Assembly (NCBI GenBank): GCA_032871835.1
Contig: CM065302.1
Location: 6,741,882 to 6,805,881 of the forward strand
From: Dipteronia dyeriana
Lineage: Eukaryota > Streptophyta > Magnoliopsida > Sapindales > Sapindaceae
Length of the DNA stretch: 64,000 bases
Direction of reading: 5' to 3'
The position numbers were made by a program, and so were the translations under genes. Positions 36,217-48,515 of the stretch are shown piece by piece. The notes under the pieces were generated by a model, which worked only from the letters and a program-made list of their open reading frames with translations, was not told the origin of the DNA and ran no database searches. Position 1 is the stretch's first letter; each line of letters opens with the position of its first letter.

Positions 36217-36553
36217 TGATGGGAAAGAGAAGTGAGATAGCAAGTGAAAGATTTTGGCAGAGAAAACGGGGAAGAAGAAATTTGAAAGTTTGAGATTTGA
36301 GGAAGTATGAAGAAGGTGACGGTCAGACCGGGCTTAAATAGAGGTCTATGGGCGATATCCTTGGGAAGATCACCATGGTATTACAGCCATTTTTCTTCGA
36401 ATAACACTCAGTTTCAAATTCAAAATATTGGGTAATTAATGAGAAAATTTCGCTGTGATTAATTATCTTTATGGCGAAAAACTTTCTCAATTAAACAAGG
36501 AATCTGACTCCAACCCCAACTCTACCACCGGTGTTCAAGTCAGAGGGGACTTC

Positions 36554-37269
36554 TGTCAATAGGGAAATTTGGCCAAGGGTCAAAGAGAAATTTCCACCTT
36601 CAATCGAAAATCATGAAGCCCGGTAAAGCCACCCAGCAAGAGCAGGAAAGGCCGGTTCGGCTTCAAAGTTACCAGAAGACAAGCCAGACGAGACCGGGAT
36701 GAGCCCCCATTGGAGTACTGGAGCCCGAGCTTCTCCAGACCATCTATCGGGGAACCTCGGCTCAAAGGTCGAGCTCCACAACAGCCCAAAAATTCCAGGG
36801 GAAGTCTCCAAGCTCAAGGGACATTCGAAAGAAGCCAGGCAACCTCTCTTGAAGCCCGCTGTCTTTTCTGGGCATGAGGGAAGAATCATGTCTTGATCTA
36901 CACTACCCCAACTACCTCCCGGAGAGTTCTAAAAGAGCACCTCAAGCCCCCACAGGTCAGGGAAAATCCAACTTAAGCTTCTAAGAACAGAGCCAAAGCA
37001 TGGATTCACCTCGCTCTACGGGACTACGGGCAGCCGGCATGGTGACCTCCATGAAGATCGATGGCACGAATGCACACTTGATCATCTCCACATGATATCT
37101 ACATGCACGTCAAGAGTTTAAATTCAAATAAGGGAACCAACTTATCTTCGTCAACGATGTCAGAGAATCCGAAACCAATTCAAATTTAAATTACAAATCC
37201 CGCCCGATAAGGAGGGAACGGATTCATGAGATTACGGTAGAGTATTCGTAAACTAAAAACCTACTTGGA

Positions 37270-37306
<37 letters not shown>

Positions 37307-37679
37307 AAGCCAAGCAAGGGGGGAAAAGATAGACAAAAAAGAACGAACGACAGAGACAGAAAATTATAAACAACAGACATACACATAGAAGGAGGGCCTA
37401 AATTCTGATTACAGAACACGGTCACCTTCATCTCCACTATTCGACAGGCACCAAGGTGCCACCACCCTACACCTCCGAGAGATTGTGAGTAGATAAGAGA
37501 GTTATTTGTATCTTAAAACAATATATCAAATATAGAGCTCCCATTTGTTGTTATTACCTCTCGTCTCACTCTTAAACAGGTCGGGAACCAACGGTACCGA
37601 CCCCGACCACCGCTTTCTTGGAAGTGGTCTCGAGGGTGTTAATAGAAATTTCTCATCTCGAGTAAATTTCCCATCAACA
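36554..37679 (+). repeat. E3 3' LTR (1126 bp)
   Basis: It is preceded by the purine-rich tract AGAGGGGACTTC. It has (AT)n at 37272-37303 but almost no GT units. Confidence 0.93.
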
Positions 37680-37953
37680 AAAATGGCTTCAACTAATAAA
37701 GGATGCATACTTTTCAAAATATATATACTGTAAAAAAAACATATATTTCAAAAAGAGACGACAAGAAAATACAAATAACCTTCGATACAAGTGCACCACC
37801 TTTGCATTTATGTGGTACCCTATGATGGCTCAGTAGCTCATAACAAAAAATTCATTCATTATCATATCTGAATCAATGGTGTCAAAATGTTTTATTTCAA
37901 TATATACCGCCATAAAAGCTTGCTAAAAACTCATATTTCATTTTATTATGAAT
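37680..37953. repeat. Right copy of the 0.27-kb duplication flanking E3
   Basis: It starts AAAATGGCT right after the E3 LTR end (CATCAACA) and ends TTATTATGAAT. The sequence then continues TGTTATTTATAA, unlike the left copy, where the LTR starts. Confidence 0.9.
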
Positions 37954-39769
37954 TGTTATTTATAAATTCATGGTTTAAAATGCTTGCTATGTTATTTTAA
38001 TATAAACAACTTGACTTTAATATATGGTAGTGCATTTGATTTAGAGTTGGTAAGATTTTTGTGATTTTTTAAGTGGTTAATTTTGTTGAAGTCCACGAAT
38101 TCCATAAATTCTATATAGGTTTTGTCAATATTATATTTAGAGTTTGTTGAATTTATATGTAGAGATATATATAGAATTGAATGAATATTTAATGATTTAT
38201 TTTAAAAAAATTATATCTGACTTTACATCAGTTAATAGTTTAAAATATATTATGAAATGAAATCCATTAGTAGGACAAAATTTGTTACAAATATCCATAT
38301 TCATAAATCACATTTTAATATCCATCAAATTTTATCACTTAATTAATTTCTACCATGTCAATGATTTTTTTGAATATATCTAGATTTATTTGGACTTTTT
38401 AAAAATTGAATTGAATACAGTTAGATTTTAATAGAATTTTTAACAGTTTGGACAGAACGTAATCAAATTTTTATGGACTTTTTAAATTCTAATAAACTCT
38501 AGATTTAATACACATCTAAATGTTTGCAATAGAAATTAAAATTAATTTATAAACTTGAGGGATATTATTAATTTCCCCTTGATTTTTGAATTATCGTCGT
38601 TTTACCCCATCGGTGTTCAAAATTCGTCATTCCCCCTGACGTTATTCAACCGTTGAAAAAAGTAAAAAAAAAAAAGTAGGCTCACTGTTAATTATTAAGG
38701 GCAGTTTAGTAATTGAATAAATAAATAAAAAAAAATGAAAAAATTTAATGAAATAATTAATCAGTGAAATGATTAAAAAATAAAAAAGAATTTTATTTAA
38801 AGAAAAGAAAAATAAATTTGAATGATTAAAGCATATCTGGATCTACGAATGGAGAAAATCAATGCCGAGTGTTACACCGGAACCACTGTCATCGGATAAA
38901 ACATAATTTGTGGGGACCATCTCAGCATTTAGTAAAAAAAAAATCTTTTCCCATAATTTGGAGATTTCTCATTTTATTTTCATTTTTTAAAATAACTGAA
39001 AAATATATTTTAAAAAATAATCAAATAATTAAAATTTTCATCTTCCTTGTCCAAGGAAAAATGGTGAAAAGTAAAATAAAATATTTAATTTTCTACAAAA
39101 ATAAAATCAACAAAATCAATAAAAGAAAATTTCTTTATCTTTTTCGTCCAATTTCTTATTCTCACACAGTTTCATTCAACAAATTACGAACACAGTTATA
39201 TAGCACAAACAATAAAACATTGTAAAAATCTCACAATCATCCAAGTATCTTCAACAATCATCCAAGTATCTTCAACAATTCCACTCAAATACGTCTCTGA
39301 ACCATCGAACATCACCCAGGTCATGGATCTACATTTAAAAAAAAAACATCCACAATTTCCATACCATATCCTCCTCATCTTTATCAAATCCAACAAAAGA
39401 AAATTACTCATTTCTCCATCTCTATCCATCCACAGTAGAATAAACAACACAATCATTAAATACCAACCCTTCTCACTTTCATCAATTTTACAAAAAAAAA
39501 AACAAATTGAAAAAAAAATATATACCAGATGTGAAAATCCACCTCTAAACAAAATAAAAACAACTTACATGAAATCCATCAAAAAATACTCTCTAAACTC
39601 AAAAACAACCAAAACCTGTAGAGCAATCCCAACCCAAAGCATCAAATTTTACATAAATTTGTTATAAAAAGAGTATCTTTTTTACATCTAATTTTTTTCC
39701 AATCCAATATAATTATACTAAATTTTACACCAAAAGAGTATTTTCAAAGAATATTCTTAATAAATCTTT
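37954..39769. other. Intergenic AT-rich DNA, no gene seen
   Basis: Open frames at 38869-39225 and 39196-39667 show no domain and are low-complexity K/I/N-rich. A 21-bp unit CAATCATCCAAGTATCTTCAA is repeated twice at about 39233-39276. Confidence 0.45.
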
Positions 39770-39774
39770 AAATT

Positions 39775-40674
39775 TGTCGTATGTTAATTTTACCAAGCAT
39801 ACACGTCATTGACAGTAAGGAGAAAATTACCAGGTTGACGCCCAAATAGGCACTCAGGAAATATCCTACGAGGCATCATTAAAGAGAAGAAAGCCCGAGT
39901 AAACAAGTAGCATGGCAAGACCTACTCGGGATCAACTAAATTACTCAGAATCGATTAAAAGTACTCGGGATTAACCAAAAAGCATCTTCTACTCGGGCTT
40001 AAACGGCACTACTCGGGACCAACAAGTGTTATTCTTACACGGGATAAATGCGACCCGAACAATAAACTTGGTGTTTAATTCACACGGATTAAGTAATTAA
40101 ATACGCGAAGATATCCATTAGGAAGAATCCCAAAGAGAACAGAATACTGAGCTAGAAGAATCCTCAATCAGGAAACAACTTGATTTCGCTACAAAGACTA
40201 TTCTTATAAGGAAACAAGTCCAAATAAAACTGCACTACTAGAATCTCACTCGATTTCCATAAGAGACTCCGAAACAGGAAAGAAGACAAATCAACCTCAA
40301 GCAAGTAACCGAATCACAATTAAATGCAAAGATCCTGTATTACTTGTAAAAAGCAGATTATGGTTCTATAAACATATAAATAGACCCATAATCTCGTCCA
40401 AAAAATATATAAGCAATATAGCATACACAACAGGCAACGAAAAAATACAGAGAGAAGAAAGAGAGATCGAGAGCTTGTAAACATCATATTTTCATAGTGG
40501 ATTTTGGCTTGGTTGATTCTTCAACCACCCGTGGATGTTTCTCCAATCATCGGAGTTTTACCACGTAAAACTTGTGTCTTTGTTACTCTCTCTGAATCTA
40601 TTTCTCTTTGAATTAATAGCCGAAATACAATCCTTATTGGCTTTTCTGATACAATCCAAAAATCGACGTCAACA
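39775..40674 (+). repeat. E2 5' LTR (900 bp)
   Basis: It starts TGTCGTATGT and ends GACGTCAACA. TATAAATA at 40375-40382 and TACTCGGG clusters at 39895-40050. Confidence 0.95.
40375..40382 (+). promoter_or_regulatory. TATA box of the E2 5' LTR
   Basis: TATAAATA, conserved in all four E1/E2 LTRs. Confidence 0.6.
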
Positions 40675-40676
40675 AT

Positions 40677-40692
40677 TGGCGCTAAAAGAAGG
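40677..40692 (+). other. E2 primer-binding site
   Basis: TGGCGCTAAAAGAAGG lies two bases after the LTR; it matches the E1 site with few differences. tRNA not identified. Confidence 0.65.
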
Positions 40693-40720
40693 AGTCGAAC
40701 CTCCAAACTTGTTAAAAGCA

Positions 40721-42330
40721 ATGACAGGAAGCAGAAGTAGTTCAGGGAATGGCCAAAAATCACCAGGCGATTTCCATGTTGGCAACATGTCACAAGATCC
40801 TGCAGCAAACACAAAACCAGCCTGCACACCTGGCAGGGATCCAGTAAGTTCCTCCAACCAACAGAGATCTTACGCTGCATTTTTGAGAGGCCTTGCAGCA
40901 ATTGGTGACAGACGCTGCAAAGGAAGGGATTGATCTACTGGTTGCAGGAGCACATACTCCCAATCCTCCACCCGTAAGGCTCCGTTCGGTAGTGGTTGGG
41001 CCAGGAATAACTATGCCAGAAACTAGAAGGAACTCTTCCCCAATCAACCTGGCTGGACAGGAAACACTTGAAGAGGAACAACATCACTAGAGGCTGGACC
41101 ATAATCAAACAGTACGTGCCAGACATTGTAAATAAGACCAGTGCAGAGGTCGGTCAACATCAGAAGATAGTGATCAACACCATCGCAAAGGTCATCATGG
41201 AATCACACGAGAGGTCCTGCATCAGAGTGAAGAGTCTGAGGAAAGAATGATGATAACCTAACGGTTTAACCGTCGAGATAGAGATGTTACAATCCAAAGC
41301 CTAACTCGAGAAGTCGAGAATAACAGGCGACATATGGAAGCACTGGTCAGACGTTATGGCTGTAATGATCTATCCGACGATGACTCTGACAGTCCATTCA
41401 CCAGGGAAATTTTATGGACCCCTTTCCCAGAAAGATTCAGGATGCCGCATATGGAGCAATTCAAAAAAGATACAGATCCAAAGGAGCACGTTAGACGCTA
41501 TTAAAGTGTCATGGATCAATATGCCCGCAGTAACCACCTATTATGCTTTAACTTTCCGCAAACACTAGGAGACACAGGGTCAAAATGGTTCGGGAGACTA
41601 CCCCCGGCGAGCATCGGAAATTTCAGGGAACTGAGCAGTAGCTTCTCAAGGCAATTTCTGAGCAATGTTCACAGGAAAAAGTCGGCGGCCTACCTCTCTC
41701 AAATAAAGCAAGGGAAGGACGAGTCATTAAAAAAGTACTTGGGCCTGTTCGGCCAAGCAGTATCAGAAATTGGCAGTGCTAATGATGAAGCAATTATTAC
41801 TGCCTTCACCAATTACTTGCAAAATGGACGACTATCCTTTGATTTGAGAAGAGCACAGCTGACTAAGTATGCTTACATGATGGATATGGCAGGAGGATAC
41901 GCACTGGCCAAAGAAGAAGAATTAGCTACAGGGGGGAGCTATATGCACGGAGGAAAGCCCGAACAAAAGGATGCTGAAACCAAAGGGCAAAATCAAAAGA
42001 GAAAGCCAAAAGGGAACGGCAAGGAGAAAAACAAGGATAGGGTAATGGGATTAATGTCGAACGATCTACAGAGAAATACCGAGGCAGATATACCAATTAC
42101 ACCCCTTTTTAGAAAAATCAAGAAAAAATTTTAGCCATCTTGGAAAAGAAGAATATGGTGCAAAAACCGCGGCGACAATCCCAGTTCGCCTGGAGAGATA
42201 CAACCAAGTATTGCAGATTTCACAAGGAAACCGGGCACGAGACTTCAAAGTGTTACCAGCTCAAAGATTACATAGAGACTCTCATTCGGGAAGGGCATCT
42301 ATGGGATAAAATCTTTAAAAAAAATGAGAA
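40721..42330 (+). pseudogene. E2 gag
   Basis: ATG 40721 opens MTGSRSSSGNG. The main core is the frame at 41511-42134: CFNFPQTLGDTGSKWFGR, NFRELSSSFSRQFLSNVHRK, IKQGKDESLKKYLGLFGQAV, SFDLRRAQLTKYAYMMDMAG. A zinc knuckle YCRFHKETGHETSKC lies at about 42210-42254. Frameshifts at about 40900, 41090-41250 and 41500, and a stop near 42134. Gag forms the virus-like particle in active relatives. Confidence 0.85.
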
Positions 42331-43066
42331 ATCAGAAGCTAAGGAAGTTAAAGTTGATCATTCTGGACGAAATCAAAAGGCTAGTCTCGAAGTCGATCAA
42401 GTAATACAAACAATTTTTGGAGGACCCTCTACTGGTAAAAGCAACCGAGAACGAACTCAGGAAATTAGAAAAACACTAGAAGCAAGGAATAACTTTGACG
42501 TAAACTCGGTTGAGCCAGACCTAAAAAGAGTTAAGGAAGGATGGGACCCGATAGTTTTTATGGAGGCAGATTCTCATGGCGTCGATGTTCGGCCTAATGA
42601 CGCTTTGGTTATAAGTGCCCGGATTGGCCATAGTGAAGTCTGGAGAATTCTAATAGATAATGGGAGTTTAGCAGACATCCTAAGTGTGGCCGTATACGAC
42701 TAGCTAAGACTAGACCGAAAAGATTTACAGCATTTCCATACTCCATTAAGAGGGTTTGGAGGGATAGAGGTCAGGTCACTCGGGACGGTAAAACTACCCG
42801 TGAAGATTGGAACAGTGTCATGCTAGAGGACTTTCATTCTCGACTTCGTGGTAGTTGACTTGGACAATTGGCTGTATAATGCATTATTGGGTCGGCCATT
42901 CCTGAATAAAACAAGGGTCGTGACGGCCACTTATGCATTAATGATCAAGTTTCCAACAAAACAAGGGGTTGGGATAGTCAAGGGATCCCAAGAGATGGAC
43001 CGAAGAGCAAAACTGTCAGTATACAAAGACAAGCATGATGCTGAACAAGTGTGCACCATAATATAG
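42331..43066 (+). pseudogene. E2 aspartic protease
   Basis: ILIDNGSLADILSVAVYD (about 42645-42700) is the active-site loop, again DNG. A stop follows at 42702. The later block VVVDLDNWLYNALLGRPFLN and YALMIKFPTKQGVGIVKGSQ ends at a stop (43066). Continuous with gag in the same polyprotein. Confidence 0.85.
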
Positions 43067-43079
43067 CCAAATCAGTGCA

Positions 43080-44195
43080 AAGAGCCCTTGTCATTCGAAC
43101 TGGATCCGAGGGAAGACTCGAATGAGTCCAAAACAGAATTAATTGAAGTGGTACTTAAAGAAGACAAACCGGATAAGAAAATCAAGATCGGGGCTAACTT
43201 GGATGGAAAAGTCAAGCAAGACCTAACCAATCTGCTTAGAGAGCACAAAGATGTGTTCGCTTGGAGTCACGAAGATATGGTCGGGATAGATGCCCGAATG
43301 ATATCCCACCATCTCGCAGTTGACCCTAATGCAAAACCAGTAATACAAAAGATAAAATCGTTCAATCTTGAAAGGAGTCGAGCAATCAAACAAGAGATAG
43401 AAAAGCTACTGGCAACTGGATCGATCAGAGAAGTCAGCTACCCTCAGTGGATCGCCAACGTAGTCCTTGTCCAAAAGAAAAATGGACAATGGAGGATGTA
43501 TATAGATTTCACGGATCTGAACAAGGCATGCCCAAAGGATAGCTTCCCACTTCCAAGGATAGACCAACTAGTGGATGCCACAGTAGGTCACGAATTGATC
43601 AGCTTTATGGATGCTTACTCGGGATACAATCAGATCCGGATGAACAAAGCTGATGAAGAAAAAACATCTTTTGCTACATAGTAATGCCCTTCGGTTTAAA
43701 AAATGCAGGTGCTACGTATCAAAGGTTGGTCAACAAAATCTTCACTCAGTAAATATGAAGGAACATGGAAGTGTACATTGATGACATCTTGACTAAAAGT
43801 GTCTCGGCAGATGAGCATGCCCAGGACCTCCGAGAGACATTTGATGTTCTAAGAAGATACCAGATGGAATTAAACCCGAACAAATGTTTATTTGAAGTTC
43901 CTTCGGGAAGATTCTTGGGTTTTCAAGTACACCAAAGAGGAATCGAAGTTAATCCCGAGAAGATCCAGTCCTTGCAAAAAACAACCTCACCCAAAACGTT
44001 GAAAGAAGTACAGCGCTTAACAGGGTGTTTAGCTTCCTTGGGAAGATTTATCTCGAGAGCTACAGACAGGTGCGTACCATTTTTCAAGATAATCAAAAAA
44101 GGTAAAAGACTCGAGTGGAATAAAGAGTGCGAGCAGGCATTCTTAAAAATAAAAGAGTATCTAGGACAGGCACCGGTTCTCTCAAAATCGTAAAA
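43080..44195 (+). pseudogene. E2 reverse transcriptase
   Basis: The frame at 43088-43681 has the linker, then PQWIANVVLVQKKNGQWRMY, DFTDLNKACPKDSFPLP and SFMDAYSGYNQIRMNKADEE. About 22 bp are deleted at about 43678 compared with E1 (the D-QGLYCY block is gone), shifting the frame. MPFGLKNAGATYQRLVN follows in the new frame. VYIDDILTKS is at about 43771-43800 in the frame 43765-44193. Confidence 0.9.
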
Positions 44196-44570
44196 AGGGG
44201 AAATACTTCAGCTGTATCTCTCAATAACCGAGCTTGCAGCAAGTTCAGTCTTAGTCAAAACAGAAGATGGAGTGCATAAACCAGTGTATTATACCAGCAA
44301 GGCACTCTTACCGGCTGAGACCAGTACTCACAGGCAGAGAAGATGGCCTTAGCATTGATTTCAGCATCAAAAAAGCTGAGACCATACTTTCAGACCCATA
44401 CAATCCAGGTTCTCACCAATTGCCAATTAAGACAAATCTTACAAAAGCCAGAAATATCAGGAAGACTTACCAAATGGGTAATCGAGCTAAGTGAATTCGA
44501 TATTCATTATGTCCCCAGAACCTCCCTCAAAGGAGGTTCTAGGAACATAATGAACCAAACCTGGAAGTAA
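44196..44570 (+). pseudogene. E2 first RNase H
   Basis: MALALISASKKLRPYFQTHT, LRQILQKPEISGRLTKWVIE and FDIHYVPRTSLKG (44343-44530). It breaks off after SLKGG where E1 reads SLKGQVVADF, so a deletion precedes the next domain. Confidence 0.85.
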
Positions 44571-44578
44571 AAATACTC

Positions 44579-45163
44579 TTGGATAAAAGTTTCCCATGGA
44601 AATTGTATTTTGATGGTTCTTCAAACACTCATGGCAGCGGGGCAGGGATCGTAGTTCGCACCCCAGAAAGAGATGATGTTGAATGTGCCATGAGATTTGA
44701 TTTCAAAGCAACCAATAATCAAGCCGAATACGAGTCATTATTAGTTGGACTCAGAGTCTACATAGCCCTTGGGGCAGATGAAGTTAAGATATTCAGCGAT
44801 TCACAGGTGGTTGTCAACCAGGTTATGGACGAGTACCAGGCCAAATATGAAGGTATGATTGCCTACCGTGACATCGCGAAACAGCTTCTCCAAAAATTTA
44901 AAGAATACAAGATCGCTCAGATCCCTAGGGAAGAAAATGAAAAGGCTAATGTGTTGTCTAAATTAGCGTCAGCAACAACCACAATTAGACCAAAGATCAT
45001 TCCGGTTGCACATCTCCTTAAACCGAGTACAGCTGAACCTAAGCATTTGGAAATTTCAGAAGTTCGAACACCGCAAAACGGTTGGATGGTCCAACTGAGA
45101 AGGTTCCTGGAAGAAGGCGTGGTCCCTGAAGATCCAATACTAGCAAAGCGTATCAGGTATTGA
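44579..45163 (+). pseudogene. E2 second RNase H (Tat-type), catalytic motifs kept
   Basis: LYFDGSSNTHGSGAGIVV, ATNNQAEYESLLVGL and FSDSQVVVNQV keep D, E and D, and REENEKANVLSKLAS ends the domain. The open frame is 194 codons. It also includes the linker to integrase. The best-preserved copy of this domain in the window. Confidence 0.85.
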
Positions 45164-45164
45164 T

Positions 45165-46340
45165 CGGCCAGGTATACCATGATCAGAGAAGAATTATACA
45201 GAAAGGGGTTTTCCCGAGCTTTCCAGAGATGTGTACTAAAAGAAGATGCACATCGAATACTTCAAGAGATCCATGGAGGAGTATACGGAAACCATATTGA
45301 GGGTAGAAGTCTAGCACCTAAGGTGCTCAGGCAAGGCTATTACTGGCCAACGCTTTTCTCAGATGCACAGCAGTGGTTGGAAAGTTGCAACACCTGTTAA
45401 AGGATAGCTAACAATATCCGACAACCCCTAGGAAAGCTCAGAAACCTCACTACCCCATGGTTATTCGCCATGTGGGGCCTGGACCTGATCGGCTCAATAC
45501 CAGTCGGGATAGGGGGTGGAGCAAAGCACGCCATAGTAGCTGTCGATTATTTTATAAAATGGGCAGAAGCTGAAGCGCTGGTGCATATCACAGAAGCCAA
45601 CACCATAAATTTTGTAAAGAAAAACATACTTTATAAGTTTGGAGTTCCGGACACTATAATCACTGACAATGGCACCCAGTTTGATAACCAAAAGTTCAGA
45701 CAGTTGTGCGAGAAGTATCAGATTGCTAACTACTATGCGACACCCGCTCATCCTCAAACAAACGGGCAGGTAGAAGCAGTAAATAAAATTATCAAGCACA
45801 CCATCAAAGCAAAGTTGGATACCAAAAAAGGAAGCTGGGTTGAAAAGATTCTTGAAGTATTATGGGCATACCAGACGACAACAAGGACTTCAACAGGAGA
45901 AACCTTATTCACCTTAGCGTTCGAAACAGAAGCTGTCATCCCCGTAGAAACATCGTATGCGTCCCCCCGGGTCAAGCTATAAGATGAAGAGAAGAATAGT
46001 GGTATGCTACTACAAAGTTTGGACGAGCTAGAGGAAAAAAAGGGAGAAGTCTCGAATAAGAAATATAACATATTAATAAAGAGTGGCTCGCCACTACAAT
46101 TCTCATGTTCAGATCAGAAAATTCCAGCTTGGAGACTTAGTGCTCAGGAGGGTATCATTAAACAAGAAAAATAAAGTTGCAAGTTCCCTGACAGATAAAT
46201 GGGAGGGCCCATACAAGGTCGAGAGAAGAGCTGACCATGGAGCATATTGGTTTGCACGACCCAACGGAGGGGGTTTTACCCCAACCATGCAACGGTCAAT
46301 ATCTAAAGATTTTCTATCCTTAAAACTGTTTTTCCTTTGT
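45165..46340 (+). pseudogene. E2 integrase (core nearly intact)
   Basis: The zinc finger has IHGGVYGNHIEGR and WLESCNTC then a stop (45400). The core frame 45470-45982 keeps MWGLDLIGSIPVGIGG, TDNGTQFDNQ and AHPQTNGQVEAVNKI, so all three DDE residues are present. A stop after RVKL and a frameshift at about 46075 precede the C-terminal block RKFQLGDLVLRRVS and DKWEGPYKVERRADHGAYWF. Confidence 0.9.
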
Positions 46341-46443
46341 TTCCTAGTCAGGGCTATTAGTTGTGATAAATGTTAGCTATGGAATTTAAATGTTTTGATT
46401 TTGCAGTGATAAATAAAAATTATTCGGAAATTCCTGAAAAAAA

Positions 46444-46522
46444 GCATATGATAATAAGAACATATGGAAGAAGAGCATGATAATAAGAACATATGAAAGA
46501 AGAGCATGATAATAAGAACATG
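46444..46522. repeat. 29-bp tandem repeat (about 2.7 copies)
   Basis: ATGATAATAAGAACATATG recurs every 29 bp, separated by a purine-rich spacer (GAAAGAAGAGC). Related motifs lie in E1 near 8660-8710. Confidence 0.85.
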
Positions 46523-46879
46523 CAAATAGAATTCTCGGGACAATCAAATCCTGAATGGGCGGAAAAGCTCGTAGGAGCATGCCAACCGAGCATGGTCAAA
46601 ATGACATTCGTTAAAAGGCAAACCCGATGCACCAGACTCTGAAAAAATGCTCGGGACGCTATCGAAAAAAATTCCAGTGAAATGCGTAGCTGTGTTGAAG
46701 CAATTTTTTAAAAAAGAGCTCAACGATTCGGCAAACCCTTGAGTATAAAAACTGGGGAGACGTCCTTGGTATTGCGTAAGGACTCGAACATATGATCATG
46801 GTGAGCCTTGATGTAATGTTCGAGTAGCAACCGGGTATGAAACACAAGTGTAAACTTGCCTGTTTCAAGATGACTCGAT

Positions 46880-47430
46880 TAATAAAGAGCCAGTTTAATA
46901 AGATACTTGGCAATTGAAGTCATTCGGGTAACAACCGGTTTAATGAGATACTCGGTTAAGTTACCCGAACATCGAAGAAGCCAGTTTAATAAGATACTTG
47001 GCAACTGAAGTCATTCGGGTAACAACCGGTTTAATAAGATACTCAGTTAAGTTACCCGAACATTTAAGAAGCCAATTTAATAAGATACCTGGCAATTGAA
47101 GTCATTCAGGTAACAACTGGTTTAATACGAAGAAGCCGGTTTAATACGAAGAAGCCAGTTTAATAAGATACTTGGGAATTGAAGTCATTCAGGTAACAAC
47201 CGGTTTAATAAGATACTCGGTTAAGTTATCCGAACATCGAAGAAGCCAGTTTAATAAGATACTTGGCAATTGAAGTCATTCGAGTAACAACCGGTTTAAT
47301 AAGATACTCGGTTAAGTTACCCGAACATCGAAGAAGCCAGTTTAATAAGATACTTGGCAATTGAAGTCATTCGGGTAACAACCGGTTTAATAAGATACTC
47401 GGTTAAGTTACCCGAACATCAACCAGTTTA
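46880..47430. repeat. E2 91-bp tandem repeat array
   Basis: GCCAGTTTAATAAGATACTT starts at 46889, 46980, 47071 (variant), 47154, 47245 and 47336, mostly 91 bp apart with one 83-bp step. Each unit also holds ACCGGTTTAATAAGATACTC about 50 bp on, so it is built of two related halves. The core is the reverse complement of the E1 36-bp core. Confidence 0.92.
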
Positions 47431-48450
47431 ATACAGCACTCGGCAACAATCAGTAATAAACAGATCGAGACCATTCAATTCAAAATAAAATAGAATTTTA
47501 TTGCTCCTAAAAGAATGGTTACAATTCAAAGAATGGTTCTTTACAAGTAAAAAATAATCAGAATTTTCTACAGTTCTACAAAATCAAGGTTGCGAGGATT
47601 TCGAGCCTTTACCAATACTCGGATCTGGCACCATCTCATACTCACGAAGCAGGCTCTCATCAGACGGCCAAGTGATATTATCGACAGTATCATCCATCCA
47701 CTGGTTGTAATCCTCACCCGGGATTGGCCCGATGTCCGGGACTACACCATCAACCGACTCTTGACTTGCATAAAAGGTCGAGAGAGAATGCTCGAACGGA
47801 ATCTCTAAATGCATGGGATGAGGCTCTTTGCCTTGACTACGGCAGTAGGCTCTCCATTCCTTCATCTGAATCCGAAGAGATTCCAAGGACCGGTTCACGT
47901 CATGTTTGATTGACAGCTCCCAATTAGCTCAGGTCTTCTCAGTCGCACTAATCTTAACTTTGAAGAACTCACCGGCCGAAACTAACCTGCGTTGAAACTG
48001 CCGAAGCAGTAAGGCATCGTAAACAGGGGATCTTTTAAAACGATCCACCCCTTGGACTTCAAGTTCCAACCTGGCCTCTCGGGATAGGGATTCAACTGTC
48101 AACACTTGGCGCTCTTGATCTTCGATTTTTTGGTCATATGCCGACCTTGACTGTTCCGCCTCCTGCTCGAACTTAAGCACGGATTCTTCAGCAGAAGATA
48201 GAAGATGTTGAAGAATCCGTACTTAAGTTGATGCAACCTTCTCCTCTACCGAAGATGCCTTCTCCCCGACTTCAACCTGCTTCGCCAAACAATGGTCAGT
48301 GAATATCTGTACAGAACCGAATTCCTGCTGATAAGCTTTCTCAGCTCAAGTGTGACCTTCCTCACTCGCCTTCAACTGAGCCTCCAGATGCCTTATTCGA
48401 TCAGCTTGATTTTGCTGCGTCTGAACTAACTCAGCGAATTCGGCCACTAT

Positions 48451-48515
48451 CTGTAAAGAGATATATTCAGAAATCTGACAGAACCAAAACAATAGAGGAG
48501 TCGGATTTAACTTAC
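48451..48515 (-). other. Intron 2 of the E2 antisense gene
   Basis: Donor GTAAGTTA, acceptor TCTTTACAG, 65 nt, same position as in E1. Confidence 0.7.

Noticed and set aside
38869..39667. Two overlapping 114-118 codon frames
   Set aside because: K/I/N-rich low complexity in AT-rich DNA, no domain, overlapping on both strands.
45494..46071. Minus-strand frames over E2 integrase
   Set aside because: Shadows of the integrase core, with no conservation in E1.
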